A stretch of DNA of 64,000 nucleotides from DATGZH01 sp035297265 (GCA_035297265.1 DATGZH010000014.1:1-64000); one strand, 5' to 3'. Counted from the first letter of the stretch, positions 1-8,456 are shown. The notes: generated by a model from the sequence alone, not told the origin. Program-made: numbers and translations.

Positions 1-1316
1 TCAGAGACGGCTGCACGGCGAGCGACTCCCTCGGGTCGAGGGCGGCCCGGTGCCGGGCAGGACCGGTGCACGTCCATCAGGTGACGGCGCCGGTCACGTC
101 GGGCCGGCGGTTTCCCGGCTCGGCGGTGCTTGACGACGGCCGGTGCCGTCGTAGATCCGCCGCCTCGGGCGGCGATGTTGCGGGCGCTCACGATGTCGCG
201 GTGCCCGGTGTGCCCGCAGTGCGGACAGCTGAACTGACGCCCCTTGGGTTTAGGGGTGCGCTGGTGGCACTGCGGACAGGTGGACGAGGTCCCCCGTTCG
301 TCGACGAGGAGAAGGGCGATCCCGGCCACCTCGGCCTTGTCGCCGAGCGCCCCGAGGAGATGGGTGCGCCGCCAGGCGGTGCCCACCCGGCGGTTCTGGA
401 CCCGGCCGGTCTTTTGCCGGGCGATGCCTCGCAGGTCCCCCACCACCAGGGTGGCGACGCCAGCACCCCTCGCCCACTCGACCAGGGTCTTGGCCGCCTG
501 GTGTTGCATCTGATGCACCCGGCGACGGTGCTTCGCCTCGGCCCGGCGTTGGGTGGCCCGGAGCTTGCGCCAGCGCCTCGAGCCCCGCTGGCCCCGTCGG
601 GGGGTCTTCGGGGCCAACTTCTTTTGCCGGGCCTTGGTGTCGGCCAGGTGGAGGCGTTCTTCGGCCCGGATGGCCCGGCCCGAGACGAGGAGGGCCTCGT
701 TCCCAGAGGTGGCGGCGAAGGGGTGGATGATGCCGAGGTCCACCCCGGCGACGCCCTCGCCGGGAGGGTCGGAGCGTGGCACCTCGGCCGTCACGTCGAG
801 ACAGAGCCGCCCGGCCTCGGCGAGGAGGGTCACCGAGCGGACGTCGGCCTCGGGATAGGGGAGGGCCCGGGCCAGGCGGAGGCAGAGCTCTTGGGTCCCC
901 CGGGCGGTCGAGAGCCGCACCCGCTGGCCCTCGAGACAGAAGGTGCCGGCGTAGTAGCGCAGCGGCATGAGGCGCCGCCGCCGTCTCGGGTAGCGGGCGT
1001 CCTCGCCCCGGCGCTTGCGCTTGGCCGTCTCCATACAGGCGTCGGCGTAGCGCCGGACGACCGAGCGGAGAGCGGGCACCGAGAGCTCGCCCACCCGCAC
1101 CCCGGCCACCTCCCGGCAAAACTCCTGGTAGTTGAGGAGCGGCCGGCCACATCTTGCGAACCGGTAGCGGTTGAGCTCGATGAGCCCCGCCCACACGTCG
1201 CCGCCGGCCACGAGCAGGGCCCAGCAGCGCCTGGCCTGGGCCGGGGTGACCCGCAGTCTGACCCGGGCCGTCCGGTAGACGAGGGGGACGCTGTTGCTGT
1301 TCCGCTTCCTGGGCAC
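1..1316 (-). CDS. tnpB: TnpB-family RNA-guided nuclease/transposon protein, 3' end off window
   Basis: TnpB proteins of IS200/IS605- and IS607-type elements are RuvC-fold, RNA-guided nucleases. Reading from GTG at 1316 gives 438 residues with no stop before the left edge. An arginine-rich N-terminal half is followed by the RuvC-I motif GVDLGI (D193), a RuvC-II strand VVGDL (residues 291-295), a four-cysteine zinc ribbon (C347, C350, C364, C367) and RuvC-III GHRDIVSARNIA (D374). RuvC-II has Gly-Asp where canonical TnpB has Glu, so activity is uncertain. No TnpA transposase lies beside it in the window. The other two minus-strand frames are also long but show no family motifs. GTG 1316 is the first plausible start; the GTG is not backed by a clear ribosome site. 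Confidence 0.85.
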   Translation of the reverse strand, partial: MPRKRNSNSVPLVYRTARVRLRVTPAQARRCWALLVAGGDVWAGLIELNRYRFARCGRPLLNYQEFCREVAGVRVGELSVPALRSVVRRYADACMETAKRKRRGEDARYPRRRRRLMPLRYYAGTFCLEGQRVRLSTARGTQELCLRLARALPYPEADVRSVTLLAEAGRLCLDVTAEVPRSDPPGEGVAGVDLGIIHPFAATSGNEALLVSGRAIRAEERLHLADTKARQKKLAPKTPRRGQRGSRRWRKLRATQRRAEAKHRRRVHQMQHQAAKTLVEWARGAGVATLVVGDLRGIARQKTGRVQNRRVGTAWRRTHLLGALGDKAEVAGIALLLVDERGTSSTCPQCHQRTPKPKGRQFSCPHCGHTGHRDIVSARNIAARGGGSTTAPAVVKHRRAGKPPARRDRRRHLMDVHRSCPAPGRPRPEGVARRAAVS

Positions 1317-1335
1317 CCCGGCAGTGTCGCCCCGG

Positions 1336-1357
1336 GGTGTAACACCTCGAACGTTAC
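1336..1357. repeat. Inverted repeats upstream of tnpB
   Basis: GGTGT-A-ACACC (1336-1346) is a perfect odd palindrome. It overlaps a second inverted repeat, GTAAC (1339-1343) with GTTAC (1353-1357). They lie 20 bp upstream of the tnpB start, where a transposon end or an operator could sit. No flanking target duplication can be assigned because the other element end is outside the window. Confidence 0.35.
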
Positions 1358-1444
1358 CGGTCGCGGCACTAGCCCTGAGCGACGCGGCCCCGCACTGGCC
1401 ACGCGCCACTAACCTCCAAAGAAGCAGATGAAAGCAGGTACGCC

Positions 1445-2464
1445 ATGTTGGCAAGTGCGGGTGTAGGCGTGGTGGTGGTCGGGATCGTGGTCGGGGTGGC
1501 GGTCGTCGCCGTCCTCTGGGCACTCCTCCGGTCTCTCAAGATCGTCCAGCAGGGCAGCGTCGGGGTGGTGAAGCGCCTCGGGGAGTACAAGTCCATCCGC
1601 CAACCGGGCGTGACCGTGCTCCTGCCCTGGGCGGACCGCATGGAGAAGGTGGACATGCGGGAGTTCCCGATGGTCGGTGACCGCCAGGCCGTCATCACCC
1701 GGGACAACGTGGCCCTCATGGTGAGCGCCACGATCTTCTGCCAGGTCATCGACGTGAAGGCGGCCCTCTTCGAGATCAACGACTTCGTGCTGGCCGTCGA
1801 TCAGCTCTCGCGCACCGCGCTGCGGGCGGTGTTCGGTGAGCTGACGCTCGACCAGTCGCTCTCCGAGCGCGAGACCATCAACTCGAGGATGCAGGAGCAC
1901 ATGGCCGACGCCACCATGAAGTGGGGTGTGCGGCTCAACCGGATCGAGATCCTCGACATCACGCCGCCCAACAATGTGCTCCAGGCCATGTCCGAGCAGA
2001 AGGAGGCCGAGCAGCACAAGCGGGCCGCCATCTTGAAATCCGAGGGCGACCAGCAGGCCCAGGTGAACGCGGCGCAGGGCCGCAAGCAGGCGGCGGTGCT
2101 CGAGGCCGAGGGGGCCAAGCAGGCGGCCATCCTGGCGGCCGAGGCCCAGCAGCAGGCCCTCACGCTCCAGGCCGAGGGCGAGAAGCAGGCCCGGCTGCTC
2201 CGGGGCGAAGGGGAAGCGGCGGCGCTGAGCGCCATCGACAAGGCGACGATCAACCCGAACACGCTCGCCGTCGTGCAGCTGCGGGCCCTCCAGGCGGTGG
2301 CTTCCGCGCCGAACACGAAGCTCGTCGTGCCCTACGAAGCGGCGGGGCTCGTCGGCGGGGCTCAGGTGCTCGTCCAGGCCCTCCAGCACTCGGGTGAGCA
2401 AGTCCCGCCGGTCCCGGTGGCCGGCAACGGCGCGGTGCCCGAGGGCGGCGGCGCCGGCGGCTGA
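1445..2464 (+). CDS. SPFH/band-7 slipin (stomatin-like) membrane protein
   Basis: Slipins are membrane-anchored scaffold proteins of the stomatin/prohibitin superfamily that oligomerise in lipid microdomains. One N-terminal membrane segment (about residues 5-28) precedes the SPFH domain, with the family phrases VQQGSVGVVKRLGEY, PGVTVLLPWADR and the ITRDNVALMVSATI region. A long Ala/Gln/Glu-rich coiled coil (about residues 185-270) follows, then a hydrophobic patch and a Pro/Gly-rich tail. The 339-residue length fits the family. Many bacterial slipins sit next to an NfeD-type partner; none is adjacent here. The gene is divergent from tnpB and ends before a strong hairpin. Confidence 0.9.
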   Translation: MLASAGVGVVVVGIVVGVAVVAVLWALLRSLKIVQQGSVGVVKRLGEYKSIRQPGVTVLLPWADRMEKVDMREFPMVGDRQAVITRDNVALMVSATIFCQVIDVKAALFEINDFVLAVDQLSRTALRAVFGELTLDQSLSERETINSRMQEHMADATMKWGVRLNRIEILDITPPNNVLQAMSEQKEAEQHKRAAILKSEGDQQAQVNAAQGRKQAAVLEAEGAKQAAILAAEAQQQALTLQAEGEKQARLLRGEGEAAALSAIDKATINPNTLAVVQLRALQAVASAPNTKLVVPYEAAGLVGGAQVLVQALQHSGEQVPPVPVAGNGAVPEGGGAGG

Positions 2465-2474
2465 GCTCTAGAAC

Positions 2475-2497
2475 GTCCGCCGCGTGCGGCGGCGGAC
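2475..2497. terminator. Bidirectional hairpin between convergent genes
   Basis: Perfect 9-bp arms GTCCGCCGC (2475-2483) and GCGGCGGAC (2489-2497) around a 5-nt loop. The hairpin lies between the slipin stop (2464) and the stop of the minus-strand membrane protein (2501). There is no U-tract, as is common in very GC-rich genomes. Confidence 0.6.
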
Positions 2498-2500
2498 CTC

Positions 2501-2968
2501 TCAGGACTTCGCCGGGCCGACGCTCAGGGCGTTGACTCGGTCGAGGATGTCGCTGATCGCCGTGTCCTGGGCCTTCAGGTGCAGCTGGATCTGCAGCGCC
2601 TCGTGCAGGACGGCGTCGGCGTCCTTGTAGGTGTCCTCGGCCCGCTTGTCGGCTGCTCGGGCCTGGATGTTCTGCCCCACGATGATGATCGGGAGGAGCA
2701 CCAGCTGGAGGAAGTAGCTCGAGAGCCACGCCACGATGATCGTGAAGTTGTGGCTGTTGATGGCTGACGGCAGGGCCACGAGCGAGATGCACGTGAAGAG
2801 GTAGGCGCACCACATCGTGCCGACGACGACGGTGATGAACAGGCCCACCCGCGCGTTCACCCGTTGGATAGGCGTCTGCCGTTTGACTTGGTCGTGGACC
2901 TTGGCGGGCCCGCTGAGCTTGCGCTCCGCGATGCGCGGGTGCGGCATGTGGGTGTAGAGGATGGTCAT
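2501..2968 (-). CDS. Two-TM membrane protein, DUF1003-like
   Basis: A 155-residue protein with a soluble N-terminus, two predicted membrane helices (about residues 43-67 and 75-100) and a C-terminal amphipathic helix. After the second helix, the phrase IIIVGQNIQARAADKRAEDTYKDAD resembles the conserved GQN...R...D tail of the DUF1003 membrane family. No biochemical function is established for that family. Start is the ATG at 2968; an internal Met at residue 8 is an alternative. It is convergent with the slipin gene, and the hairpin at 2475-2497 probably ends both transcripts. Confidence 0.75.
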   Translation of the reverse strand: MTILYTHMPHPRIAERKLSGPAKVHDQVKRQTPIQRVNARVGLFITVVVGTMWCAYLFTCISLVALPSAINSHNFTIIVAWLSSYFLQLVLLPIIIVGQNIQARAADKRAEDTYKDADAVLHEALQIQLHLKAQDTAISDILDRVNALSVGPAKS

Positions 2969-3016
2969 GGCCCCATCGTGACAGCCCGGTGGCCGGCCAC
3001 GGGGACCGGACGACGA

Positions 3017-3718
3017 TCAGCCGGTCGACTCGAGCAACCAGCGGAGCCCGCCGGCCAGGTAGCGGAGATGGGTCGGCGTCTCCCAGGCCAGCGGGAAGTG
3101 GCCGAGCGCGCTGTAGAAGGTGGCGGCCTTGCCGTCGCGGTGGCACCAGGCGAGCGGGAAGCCCGAGGGCGGGGTGCGGGCTTCGGCGACCGACATGTCG
3201 AGGTCCTGGTCGGGCGACAGGCGCAAGAGCACGTGGGCGTCGGGTCGGAGGTCCTTGAAGAGGTAGAGCTCGTCGTGCCAGGCCCAGGTGGGACCGAGGT
3301 GCTCGGTCGCCGGATGGGACCGGTCGACCACGTCGATGTCGAGGGACTGGGTCCAGGGGTGGCCGTCGAAGCGGCCGCCGAGCATGGTCCCGTACTCGGG
3401 CCAGGTGTGCGAAGCGTCGCTCGCCGAGTGCACGCCGAGGAGGCCGAGACGTCCGTCTCGCCAGGCGGCGCCGAGCGCCTCCTTCTGGGCCGGCGTGAAG
3501 GGAGTCTCCCCGATGGTGAAGAGGGCGAGCACCCCGCCCGCCTCGATGTCGTCGATACCGAGGTCCTCGGTCGTAGCCAGGTGGCGCGGCTCGAGCCCCG
3601 CCATCGAGCCGAGCTCGCAGAGGGCCACGGTCGCCTGGGTGAGGACGCCGTGGACGCCGGCCGGGCCGTGCTCGTAGGGGGCCACCTCGGTCAGCACGAG
3701 CATCCGTCCGCTTGCCAT
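3017..3718 (-). CDS. ThuA-like domain protein
   Basis: ThuA-like proteins have a glutamine-amidotransferase-like flavodoxin fold; the name comes from a trehalose-utilisation locus, but most members lack a proven reaction. The 233-residue frame has the family's conserved GVHSASDASHTWPEYGTMLGGRFDGHPW block (about residues 100-127, shown here as GVHSASD followed by GGRFDGHPW), SHPATEHLG, the WHDELYLFKDLRP stretch and a C-terminal WCHRDGKAATFYSALGH followed by YLAGGLRWLL. Start is the ATG at 3718; an upstream extension of about 107 residues is open but low-complexity and overlaps the neighbouring ligase gene. The neighbouring acyl-CoA synthetase is on the same strand, 61 bp upstream. Confidence 0.85.
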   Translation of the reverse strand: MASGRMLVLTEVAPYEHGPAGVHGVLTQATVALCELGSMAGLEPRHLATTEDLGIDDIEAGGVLALFTIGETPFTPAQKEALGAAWRDGRLGLLGVHSASDASHTWPEYGTMLGGRFDGHPWTQSLDIDVVDRSHPATEHLGPTWAWHDELYLFKDLRPDAHVLLRLSPDQDLDMSVAEARTPPSGFPLAWCHRDGKAATFYSALGHFPLAWETPTHLRYLAGGLRWLLESTG

Positions 3719-3779
3719 GCGTTGCTCCCAGCGCTCGGCCGCCGGCGGCGACCCTGGCACCCACGTTACGCCGGGGCGC

Positions 3780-5441
3780 TCAACCGGGCGTTTGGTCCCC
3801 AGGCGGCCCGAGGCGCTCGCCGACGATGCGCCGCAGGGCCCGGACGTCGGCCTTGCCGCTCGGGAGGTAGGGGACGTCCTCCTCGCCGAGGGTGACCACC
3901 TCGCGGGGCACCTTGTAGGACGACAGGCGCTCCTTGGCCGAACCGAGCAGCCCCGCCACGTCGAGGTCGTCGGGGTCGTCGGCCACGACGACGGCCACGA
4001 CCGCCTCACCGACCAGGCGGTCGGGGACGCCGAAGACATAGGCCGCCTTCACCACGGGGATGGAGGCGAGCACCGCCTCGACCTCGAGGGGTGCCACGTT
4101 CGAGCCGCTGCTCTTGATCATGTCGCCGCGTCGGCCGGTGAAGAAGAGGTGACCCTCCTTGAAGTAACCGAGGTCGCCGGTGTGGAACCAGCCCTCCTCG
4201 TCGAAGGTCGACTCCCGCTCGTACTTGTAGAGGCCCTGGAGGAGGCTGTAACCGCGCACACAGATCTCGCCCTCGACGCCCTCGGGGAGGGTGTCGCCGG
4301 TCAGCGGGTCGGCGATGCGGTGGGCCACGCCCGGCAGCGGGCGACCGAAGGAGCCGTAGAGGTGCTCGGGCAGCGGCTCGGCCATCTCGAGCGCGGGCAC
4401 GCCCGTGTGCGGCCCCGAGGTCTCGCTCATACCGAGGGAGTTCGGCATGGTGCGCCCACCGTGCGGCGCGTCGCGCATGCGTCGGAAGGCGGCCGTCGCC
4501 TCGGGCGGGCGCGCCGCGAACGTCGGGTGGAGCACGATGCGCTCCAGGGCCCGCCGTGACCAGATCGTGGCCCGGGTAGGGGGCAGCCGCTCGGCCAGGT
4601 CGAGCACGGGCTCGGGGTCCAGCCGCTCGAGGCAGAGCAGCGTCGGCCCCGTGTGGAGGGCGGCGAGCAGCGTGAGGTTGAGGCCGCCGACCCAGAAGAA
4701 GGGGAGCCCGGCGAGGATCCGCTCGTCGGGGCCCACCCCGAACATGTCGGCCAGGCGGGCCGCGTGCCGGACTTCGCTCCCGTGGCTGTGCACAACGCCC
4801 TTCGGGTCACTCGTCGTGCCCGAGGTCCAGATGGTGACGAGCCAGTCGGCCGGCGTCACCTCGCGCTCGACCGCCGCGAGGAGCTCGTCGTCCGGACCGC
4901 CGGTCGGCGCGTCGGGGTCCAGCGGCTCGGCCCAGCCCCGGTCGCTCGGCCCGACCGTGTGCACCCGGCGCAGGAACGGGACGGCCTCGAGGAAGAGCGG
5001 TGGCGCCGGCTGGTCGGCCAGGCCGGGCACGGCCGATTCCACGAAAGCCAGGTGGTCCTGGCCGAACAGGCGGGCCGGCACCACGAGGTGCGAGGTGTCG
5101 GAGAGGCGGAGCGTGGACCGCAGCTCGGCCGGCTTGAAGAGCGTGCTGAACGGCATGACGAACGCCCCGATGCGGCCGGCCGCCAGGAACAGGGCCACCC
5201 CGTCGGGGCTGTTCGGGAACATGAGGCCCAGCCGGGTGCCCTTGCCCACGCCCCGGGCGAGGAGGTGGAGGGCGTAGCGCCGGGAGAGGGCCTCCATGTC
5301 GGCGTAGGTGAAGTGGAAGTCCGGACCGACGAGGAAGTCCCGGTCCCCGTGGTGGGCCACCGAGTGGGCGATGAGGTGGGGGAGCGTCGGCGAGAAGTCG
5401 AAGAGCGGCTCGACCGTCGGGGCCGGCCCGGCCGGGGTCAT
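3780..5441 (-). CDS. AMP-dependent synthetase (acyl-CoA synthetase family)
   Basis: This ANL-superfamily enzyme activates a carboxylic acid with ATP to an acyl-adenylate and usually transfers it to CoA. Motifs seen are the phosphate loop TSGTTSDPKGVVHSHG (about residue 207), the adenine-binding LGMSETSG, GWFHTGDLGYF with the conserved Asp, GRRGDMIKSSG at the hinge, and the catalytic Lys in PSGKADVRALR near the C-terminus. The substrate cannot be told from sequence. ATG 5441 (553 residues) is chosen because AGGAG lies just upstream; GTG 5462 would add seven residues. The ThuA-like gene follows 61 bp downstream, so co-transcription is possible. Confidence 0.9.
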   Translation of the reverse strand: MTPAGPAPTVEPLFDFSPTLPHLIAHSVAHHGDRDFLVGPDFHFTYADMEALSRRYALHLLARGVGKGTRLGLMFPNSPDGVALFLAAGRIGAFVMPFSTLFKPAELRSTLRLSDTSHLVVPARLFGQDHLAFVESAVPGLADQPAPPLFLEAVPFLRRVHTVGPSDRGWAEPLDPDAPTGGPDDELLAAVEREVTPADWLVTIWTSGTTSDPKGVVHSHGSEVRHAARLADMFGVGPDERILAGLPFFWVGGLNLTLLAALHTGPTLLCLERLDPEPVLDLAERLPPTRATIWSRRALERIVLHPTFAARPPEATAAFRRMRDAPHGGRTMPNSLGMSETSGPHTGVPALEMAEPLPEHLYGSFGRPLPGVAHRIADPLTGDTLPEGVEGEICVRGYSLLQGLYKYERESTFDEEGWFHTGDLGYFKEGHLFFTGRRGDMIKSSGSNVAPLEVEAVLASIPVVKAAYVFGVPDRLVGEAVVAVVVADDPDDLDVAGLLGSAKERLSSYKVPREVVTLGEEDVPYLPSGKADVRALRRIVGERLGPPGDQTPG

Positions 5442-5510
5442 AGCTCCTACGTTCTCTCCCACCCGGCGGCCGGCGCCAACCGGGCGCAGCCGTTGGGTGA
5501 GGCCGGGAGG

Positions 5511-5870
5511 TCAGTCGGGGAGGGCCCGGCCCACGATCTCGTCCCGAGTGGCCCCGATCGAGGCCGCGGCCCGGGTGATGAGGCCGTCGAGGTAGACGGC
5601 CAGGTGGAGGACGACGGTCCTCGGCTCGCCCGCCAGGAGCGGAACCGGCTCGGTGGAGCGGTCGAGCGCCGAGGCGGCGAGAACGGCGCGGCGAACGCCG
5701 AGGAGGAGGGCCGGGGCCTCCTCCAGGCCGGCCCCGGCCCGGCGCAGCCAGAGGCTGAGGCCGAGGGGGAGGAGGAGGCTGCCTTCGGCCAGGTCGTCGG
5801 GCTCGAGGGCGGCCAGCCCGCGGGCCAGCTCAGGCACGGCGTCGGCCCGTTCTGCCCCGCTCCCTACCAC
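5511..5870 (-). CDS. Hypothetical protein, Leu/Ala-rich
   Basis: I do not recognise this gene. From GTG 5870, which follows a strong GGAGG-type ribosome site by about 10 nt, it encodes 119 residues that look helical and Leu/Ala-rich, with a hydrophobic patch near LLLPLGLSLWL and an acidic C-terminal part ending GATRDEIVGRALPD. It sits between the acyl-CoA synthetase (same strand, 69 bp downstream) and the divergent ku gene. The frame remains open upstream to 5927 with an alternative start there. Being on the same strand as the ligase it may be the first gene of that transcript. Confidence 0.5.
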   Translation of the reverse strand: MVGSGAERADAVPELARGLAALEPDDLAEGSLLLPLGLSLWLRRAGAGLEEAPALLLGVRRAVLAASALDRSTEPVPLLAGEPRTVVLHLAVYLDGLITRAAASIGATRDEIVGRALPD

Positions 5871-6008
5871 CTGGTCCTCACCTCCTCCCTCTTCATCGGC
5901 CCTGGTGGCGACCACCGGGACCTCCAATGCCTTTCAGTGTCCCAAGGGGTTGTGACAAAGTGGTGGACCGCCGTTGACCAGGACGGCCCCGTCGCGTCGG
6001 AGGTGGTG

Positions 6009-6965
6009 ATGGCACGACCGATCTGGACCGGTTCGCTCAGCTTCGGGCTGGTCAGCCTGCCGATCTCCCTGTTCCCGGCCACGAAGGACAAGTCCATCCA
6101 CTTCAACCAGTTCGAGGAGGGCACCTCGGACCGGATCCGCTACCGCAAGGTGAACGAGCGGACCGGCGAGGAGGTCGACAACGCCCGGATCGTGAAGGGC
6201 GTGGACGTGGGCGGCGGGGAGTACGTGATCCTCTCCGACGAGGAGCTGGCGGCGGCCGAGCCCGAGCGTTCCCGCAACATCGAGATCACCGACTTCGTGG
6301 ACCTCGACGACATCGACCCCGTCTACTACCGCACCACCTACTACCTGGCCCCCCAGGGCGAGCCGGCCACCAAGGCCTACGCCCTCCTGCGCAAGGCGAT
6401 GGCCGAGTCCAACAAGGTGGCCGTGGCCACGCTCGTGATGCGGGGCAAGGAGTACCTGGTGGCGGTGCGACCCGAGGAGGACACCCTCGCCCTCGAGACC
6501 ATGTACTTCGCCGACGAGGTGCGCTCACCGAAAGACGAGGTGGGCGAGCTGCCGGAGAAGGACAGCTTCTCGACGAAGGAGCTCTCGACGGCCCAGCTCC
6601 TCATCGACGCCATGACCACAGCGTGGGATCCCGAGCAGTACCACGACACCCACCGGGCCCGGGTGGAGGAGCTGATCGAGCAGAAGCATCAGGGCCACGT
6701 GATCGTGACCGAGCTGCCGCCGCCGAAGGAGACCGGCGTCATCGACCTGATGGCCGCGCTGCAGGCGAGCGTGCAGGCCACCAAGCGCGAGCGTGAGCGG
6801 GCCGGCAGCCGGGCAGAGAAGCACACCGCTAAGGCCCCGGCCGCCCGGGCCAAGACGCCGGCCAAGTCCGTCACGAAGCGGGCGACCCCGGCCAAGAAGG
6901 CCGCGCCGGCCAAGAAGGCCACCAAGGCACCGGCGGCCCGCGCCCCCCGTCGCAAGGCCTCCTGA
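6009..6965 (+). CDS. ku: Ku DNA end-binding protein
   Basis: Bacterial Ku is a homodimer that threads onto double-strand break ends and recruits LigD for non-homologous end joining. The 318-residue product starts with the family's typical WTGSLSFGLVSLPISLF and contains the Ku core through about residue 250, including YYRTTYYLAP and KAYALLRKAM. A Lys/Ala/Pro-rich tail from about residue 265 (KKAAPAKKA-type repeats) is the kind of basic C-terminus known in actinobacterial Ku and probably binds DNA. ATG 6009 has GGAGG at 5999-6003. The polymerase-type LigD partner is at 56924-57946 rather than adjacent. Confidence 0.95.
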   Translation: MARPIWTGSLSFGLVSLPISLFPATKDKSIHFNQFEEGTSDRIRYRKVNERTGEEVDNARIVKGVDVGGGEYVILSDEELAAAEPERSRNIEITDFVDLDDIDPVYYRTTYYLAPQGEPATKAYALLRKAMAESNKVAVATLVMRGKEYLVAVRPEEDTLALETMYFADEVRSPKDEVGELPEKDSFSTKELSTAQLLIDAMTTAWDPEQYHDTHRARVEELIEQKHQGHVIVTELPPPKETGVIDLMAALQASVQATKRERERAGSRAEKHTAKAPAARAKTPAKSVTKRATPAKKAAPAKKATKAPAARAPRRKAS

Positions 6966-6978
6966 GCGGGCGCTCAGG
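6961..6978. terminator. Hairpin carrying both convergent stop codons
   Basis: CCTGAGC (6961-6967), loop GGGC and GCTCAGG (6972-6978) form a perfect 7-bp stem. The ku stop TGA lies in one arm and the lipoprotein stop (TCA on the plus strand) in the other. The two genes are only 8 bp apart, so this is likely a shared bidirectional terminator. Confidence 0.6.
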
Positions 6979-7702
6979 CGGCGCCCGAGATCGACGACAG
7001 CGGCACCGCTCCGGATGGGGCGCTCGTCGTCACGGCCTCACCCCAGTTGCTGAAGACGGCGTTCTCTCGGTAGCCAGCGTTCTTCGTCGTCACGACGAGC
7101 GAACCGCCGAGGGGATAGTGGGGGCCGGTGGCGGAGACGAAGAGGGCGTTCGAGCCGCCGCTACCGGTGACCGACGCCGGCGCCGTGCCGAGCACGCTCG
7201 CCACCCGGTGGCCGTGCAGTTTGATGGTCCGTCCGAACTTGAGCGGGCTCGTCGGCAGGTAGCTGTTGAGCTCGGCCTCGAGCGTGAGCGTCCCCGCGAT
7301 GGCCTCGTACGGGTTGTCGCCCGACGACACCGAGATCCACTTGCCGGCATACGCGGTGGCCTCCGCGCTCGACAGGCTGAGGGCCGAGGTCAGGAAGGCC
7401 GAGCTGCCACGGACGTAGATCGTCGCGTCGTGCAGGAGGACCTCGAACGACTCGGTGCCCTGGACGACCTCCTCGGCCGCGCCGGCGCTGATCTTGCCGA
7501 TGAGCGTCACCTGGTGCTTCCCGCTCGTCGTCACGTCGAGGAAGTGCATCGAGCCGGCCCGGTTGGCCGCCTGGACCGCCGTCTGCACCACTGCGTAGGG
7601 ACGGAGCGAGGAGAAGGGCGGGGGACCGGTCGGCGCACTCGAGCAACCGGCCGCCGCGGCGACGACGAAGAGCCCCACGAAGAGGCGACGGGCCCTGAGC
7701 AC
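6974..7702 (-). CDS. Secreted lipoprotein, LppX/LprG-like
   Basis: A 242-residue precursor with a basic, hydrophobic signal peptide and a lipobox (AAAAGC, Cys at about residue 20), so it is probably lipidated and anchored outside the membrane. The mature part is rich in Ser, Thr and Ala. Its pattern of beta-strands, with a phrase like AANRAGSMHFLDVTT near the start and AGKWISVSSGDNPYE in the middle, resembles the LppX/LprAFG fold of mycobacterial lipoproteins that carry hydrophobic molecules. That assignment is tentative. The gene is convergent with ku and shares its terminator. Confidence 0.75.
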   Translation of the reverse strand: MLRARRLFVGLFVVAAAAGCSSAPTGPPPFSSLRPYAVVQTAVQAANRAGSMHFLDVTTSGKHQVTLIGKISAGAAEEVVQGTESFEVLLHDATIYVRGSSAFLTSALSLSSAEATAYAGKWISVSSGDNPYEAIAGTLTLEAELNSYLPTSPLKFGRTIKLHGHRVASVLGTAPASVTGSGGSNALFVSATGPHYPLGGSLVVTTKNAGYRENAVFSNWGEAVTTSAPSGAVPLSSISGAA

Positions 7703-7806
7703 CGGGGCAGGTTAGTCCGGGCCCGAGAGACGGTGACCTCGCGCGCCGCGCCCGGCGCCGCTTCGTCGCGTGGTCACCGGCGCGTCACCCGGCGTTCACC
7801 TGTCGG

Positions 7807-7824
7807 CCGGCGCGTGCGCGCCGG
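7807..7824 (-). terminator. GC-rich palindrome downstream of a small gene
   Basis: CCGGCGCG (7807-7814) and CGCGCCGG (7817-7824) are perfect 8-bp arms about a TG centre. It lies 10 bp past the stop of the small minus-strand gene at 7835 and is the likely end of that transcript. The rest of 7703-7834 shows nothing else. Confidence 0.4.
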
Positions 7825-7834
7825 GGGTACGGGT

Positions 7835-8047
7835 TCAACCCGGGCGTTGCACCTCGATGGTGCCGTCCTTCGGCATCGGGGCCTTGAACCACCGCTCGGG
7901 CGTGTCCTCGATGATGGCCACCATCGTGGGCATCCCCATGAAGCTCTCCTCGACCCGGCCCACCGTGAGCACGTCGCCGTTGCCCAGGCGGACCCGGTCG
8001 CCGGTCCGCACGTCGGTCACGGCCATCGAGGTCCATTCGCCAGCCAC
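7835..8047 (-). CDS. Small conserved-looking hypothetical protein
   Basis: A 70-residue protein from GTG 8047; an internal ATG at 8026 would give a 63-residue form. It starts with AGEWTSMAVTDVRTGDRVRLGNGDVLTVGRVEE and ends PMPKDGTIEVQRPG. The short beta-rich sequence, with the phrase RTGDRVRLGNGDVLTV followed by an acidic strand, looks like a small SH3- or KOW-type barrel. I do not recognise a named family. It is divergent from the 8124 gene, with 76 bp between the two starts, and followed by the palindrome at 7807-7824. Confidence 0.6.
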   Translation of the reverse strand: MAGEWTSMAVTDVRTGDRVRLGNGDVLTVGRVEESFMGMPTMVAIIEDTPERWFKAPMPKDGTIEVQRPG

Positions 8048-8109
8048 GGCCCCATCCTGACCGGCGGCGGCCGGCCGCGCCACCGTTCTCGGGCCGTCCG
8101 GCCGCCCCC

Positions 8110-8115
8110 TACCAT
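8110..8115 (+). promoter_or_regulatory. Candidate leaderless -10 element for the 8124 gene
   Basis: TACCAT ends 8 nt before the ATG at 8124. No ribosome-binding site is visible, so a leaderless transcript is likely. Confidence 0.4.
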
Positions 8116-8123
8116 CGGGTCCG

Positions 8124-8456
8124 ATGTCGCGCGCCGTCCCCCGTCGTCTGGTGGTGGCCGGGGTGGCCCTCGCCGTGGTCGGCTCGATCACCGCCATCGT
8201 CTTCGCCGTGGCCCAGGCCGCCTGCAACGGCGCCAACCAGCGGGCCGACCTCGTCGGGCTGACCCGGGAGTCGTGCACCGCCCAGACCACGGGTGCGGGG
8301 GTGGGAGTGGGGGTGCTCGTGGTGGGCGCCCTCCTGCTCGTGGCCGGGGCGCTGGCCACGACGCCCCGGTTCACCCGGCCCGACGAGGAGGAGCGTGACG
8401 ACGGACCGGACGCGTCCCCGGGCGAGGAGACCGGACCGCCGGACCGCCTGTTCTGA
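8124..8456 (+). CDS. Small two-TM membrane protein
   Basis: A 110-residue protein with two hydrophobic segments (about residues 9-31 and 58-80), a loop between them holding two Cys (in AACNGANQ and ESCTAQ) that may form an extracytoplasmic disulfide, and an acidic cytoplasmic tail rich in Asp, Glu and Pro. No family recognised. Start ATG 8124 follows a -10-like TACCAT by 8 nt with no ribosome site. It is convergent with the secreted phosphoesterase. Confidence 0.6.
   Translation: MSRAVPRRLVVAGVALAVVGSITAIVFAVAQAACNGANQRADLVGLTRESCTAQTTGAGVGVGVLVVGALLLVAGALATTPRFTRPDEEERDDGPDASPGEETGPPDRLF

Noticed and set aside
7801..7850. T-arm-like GGGTTCAACCC near 7830
   Set aside because: It is the end of the small minus-strand gene and its surroundings do not fold as a tRNA.
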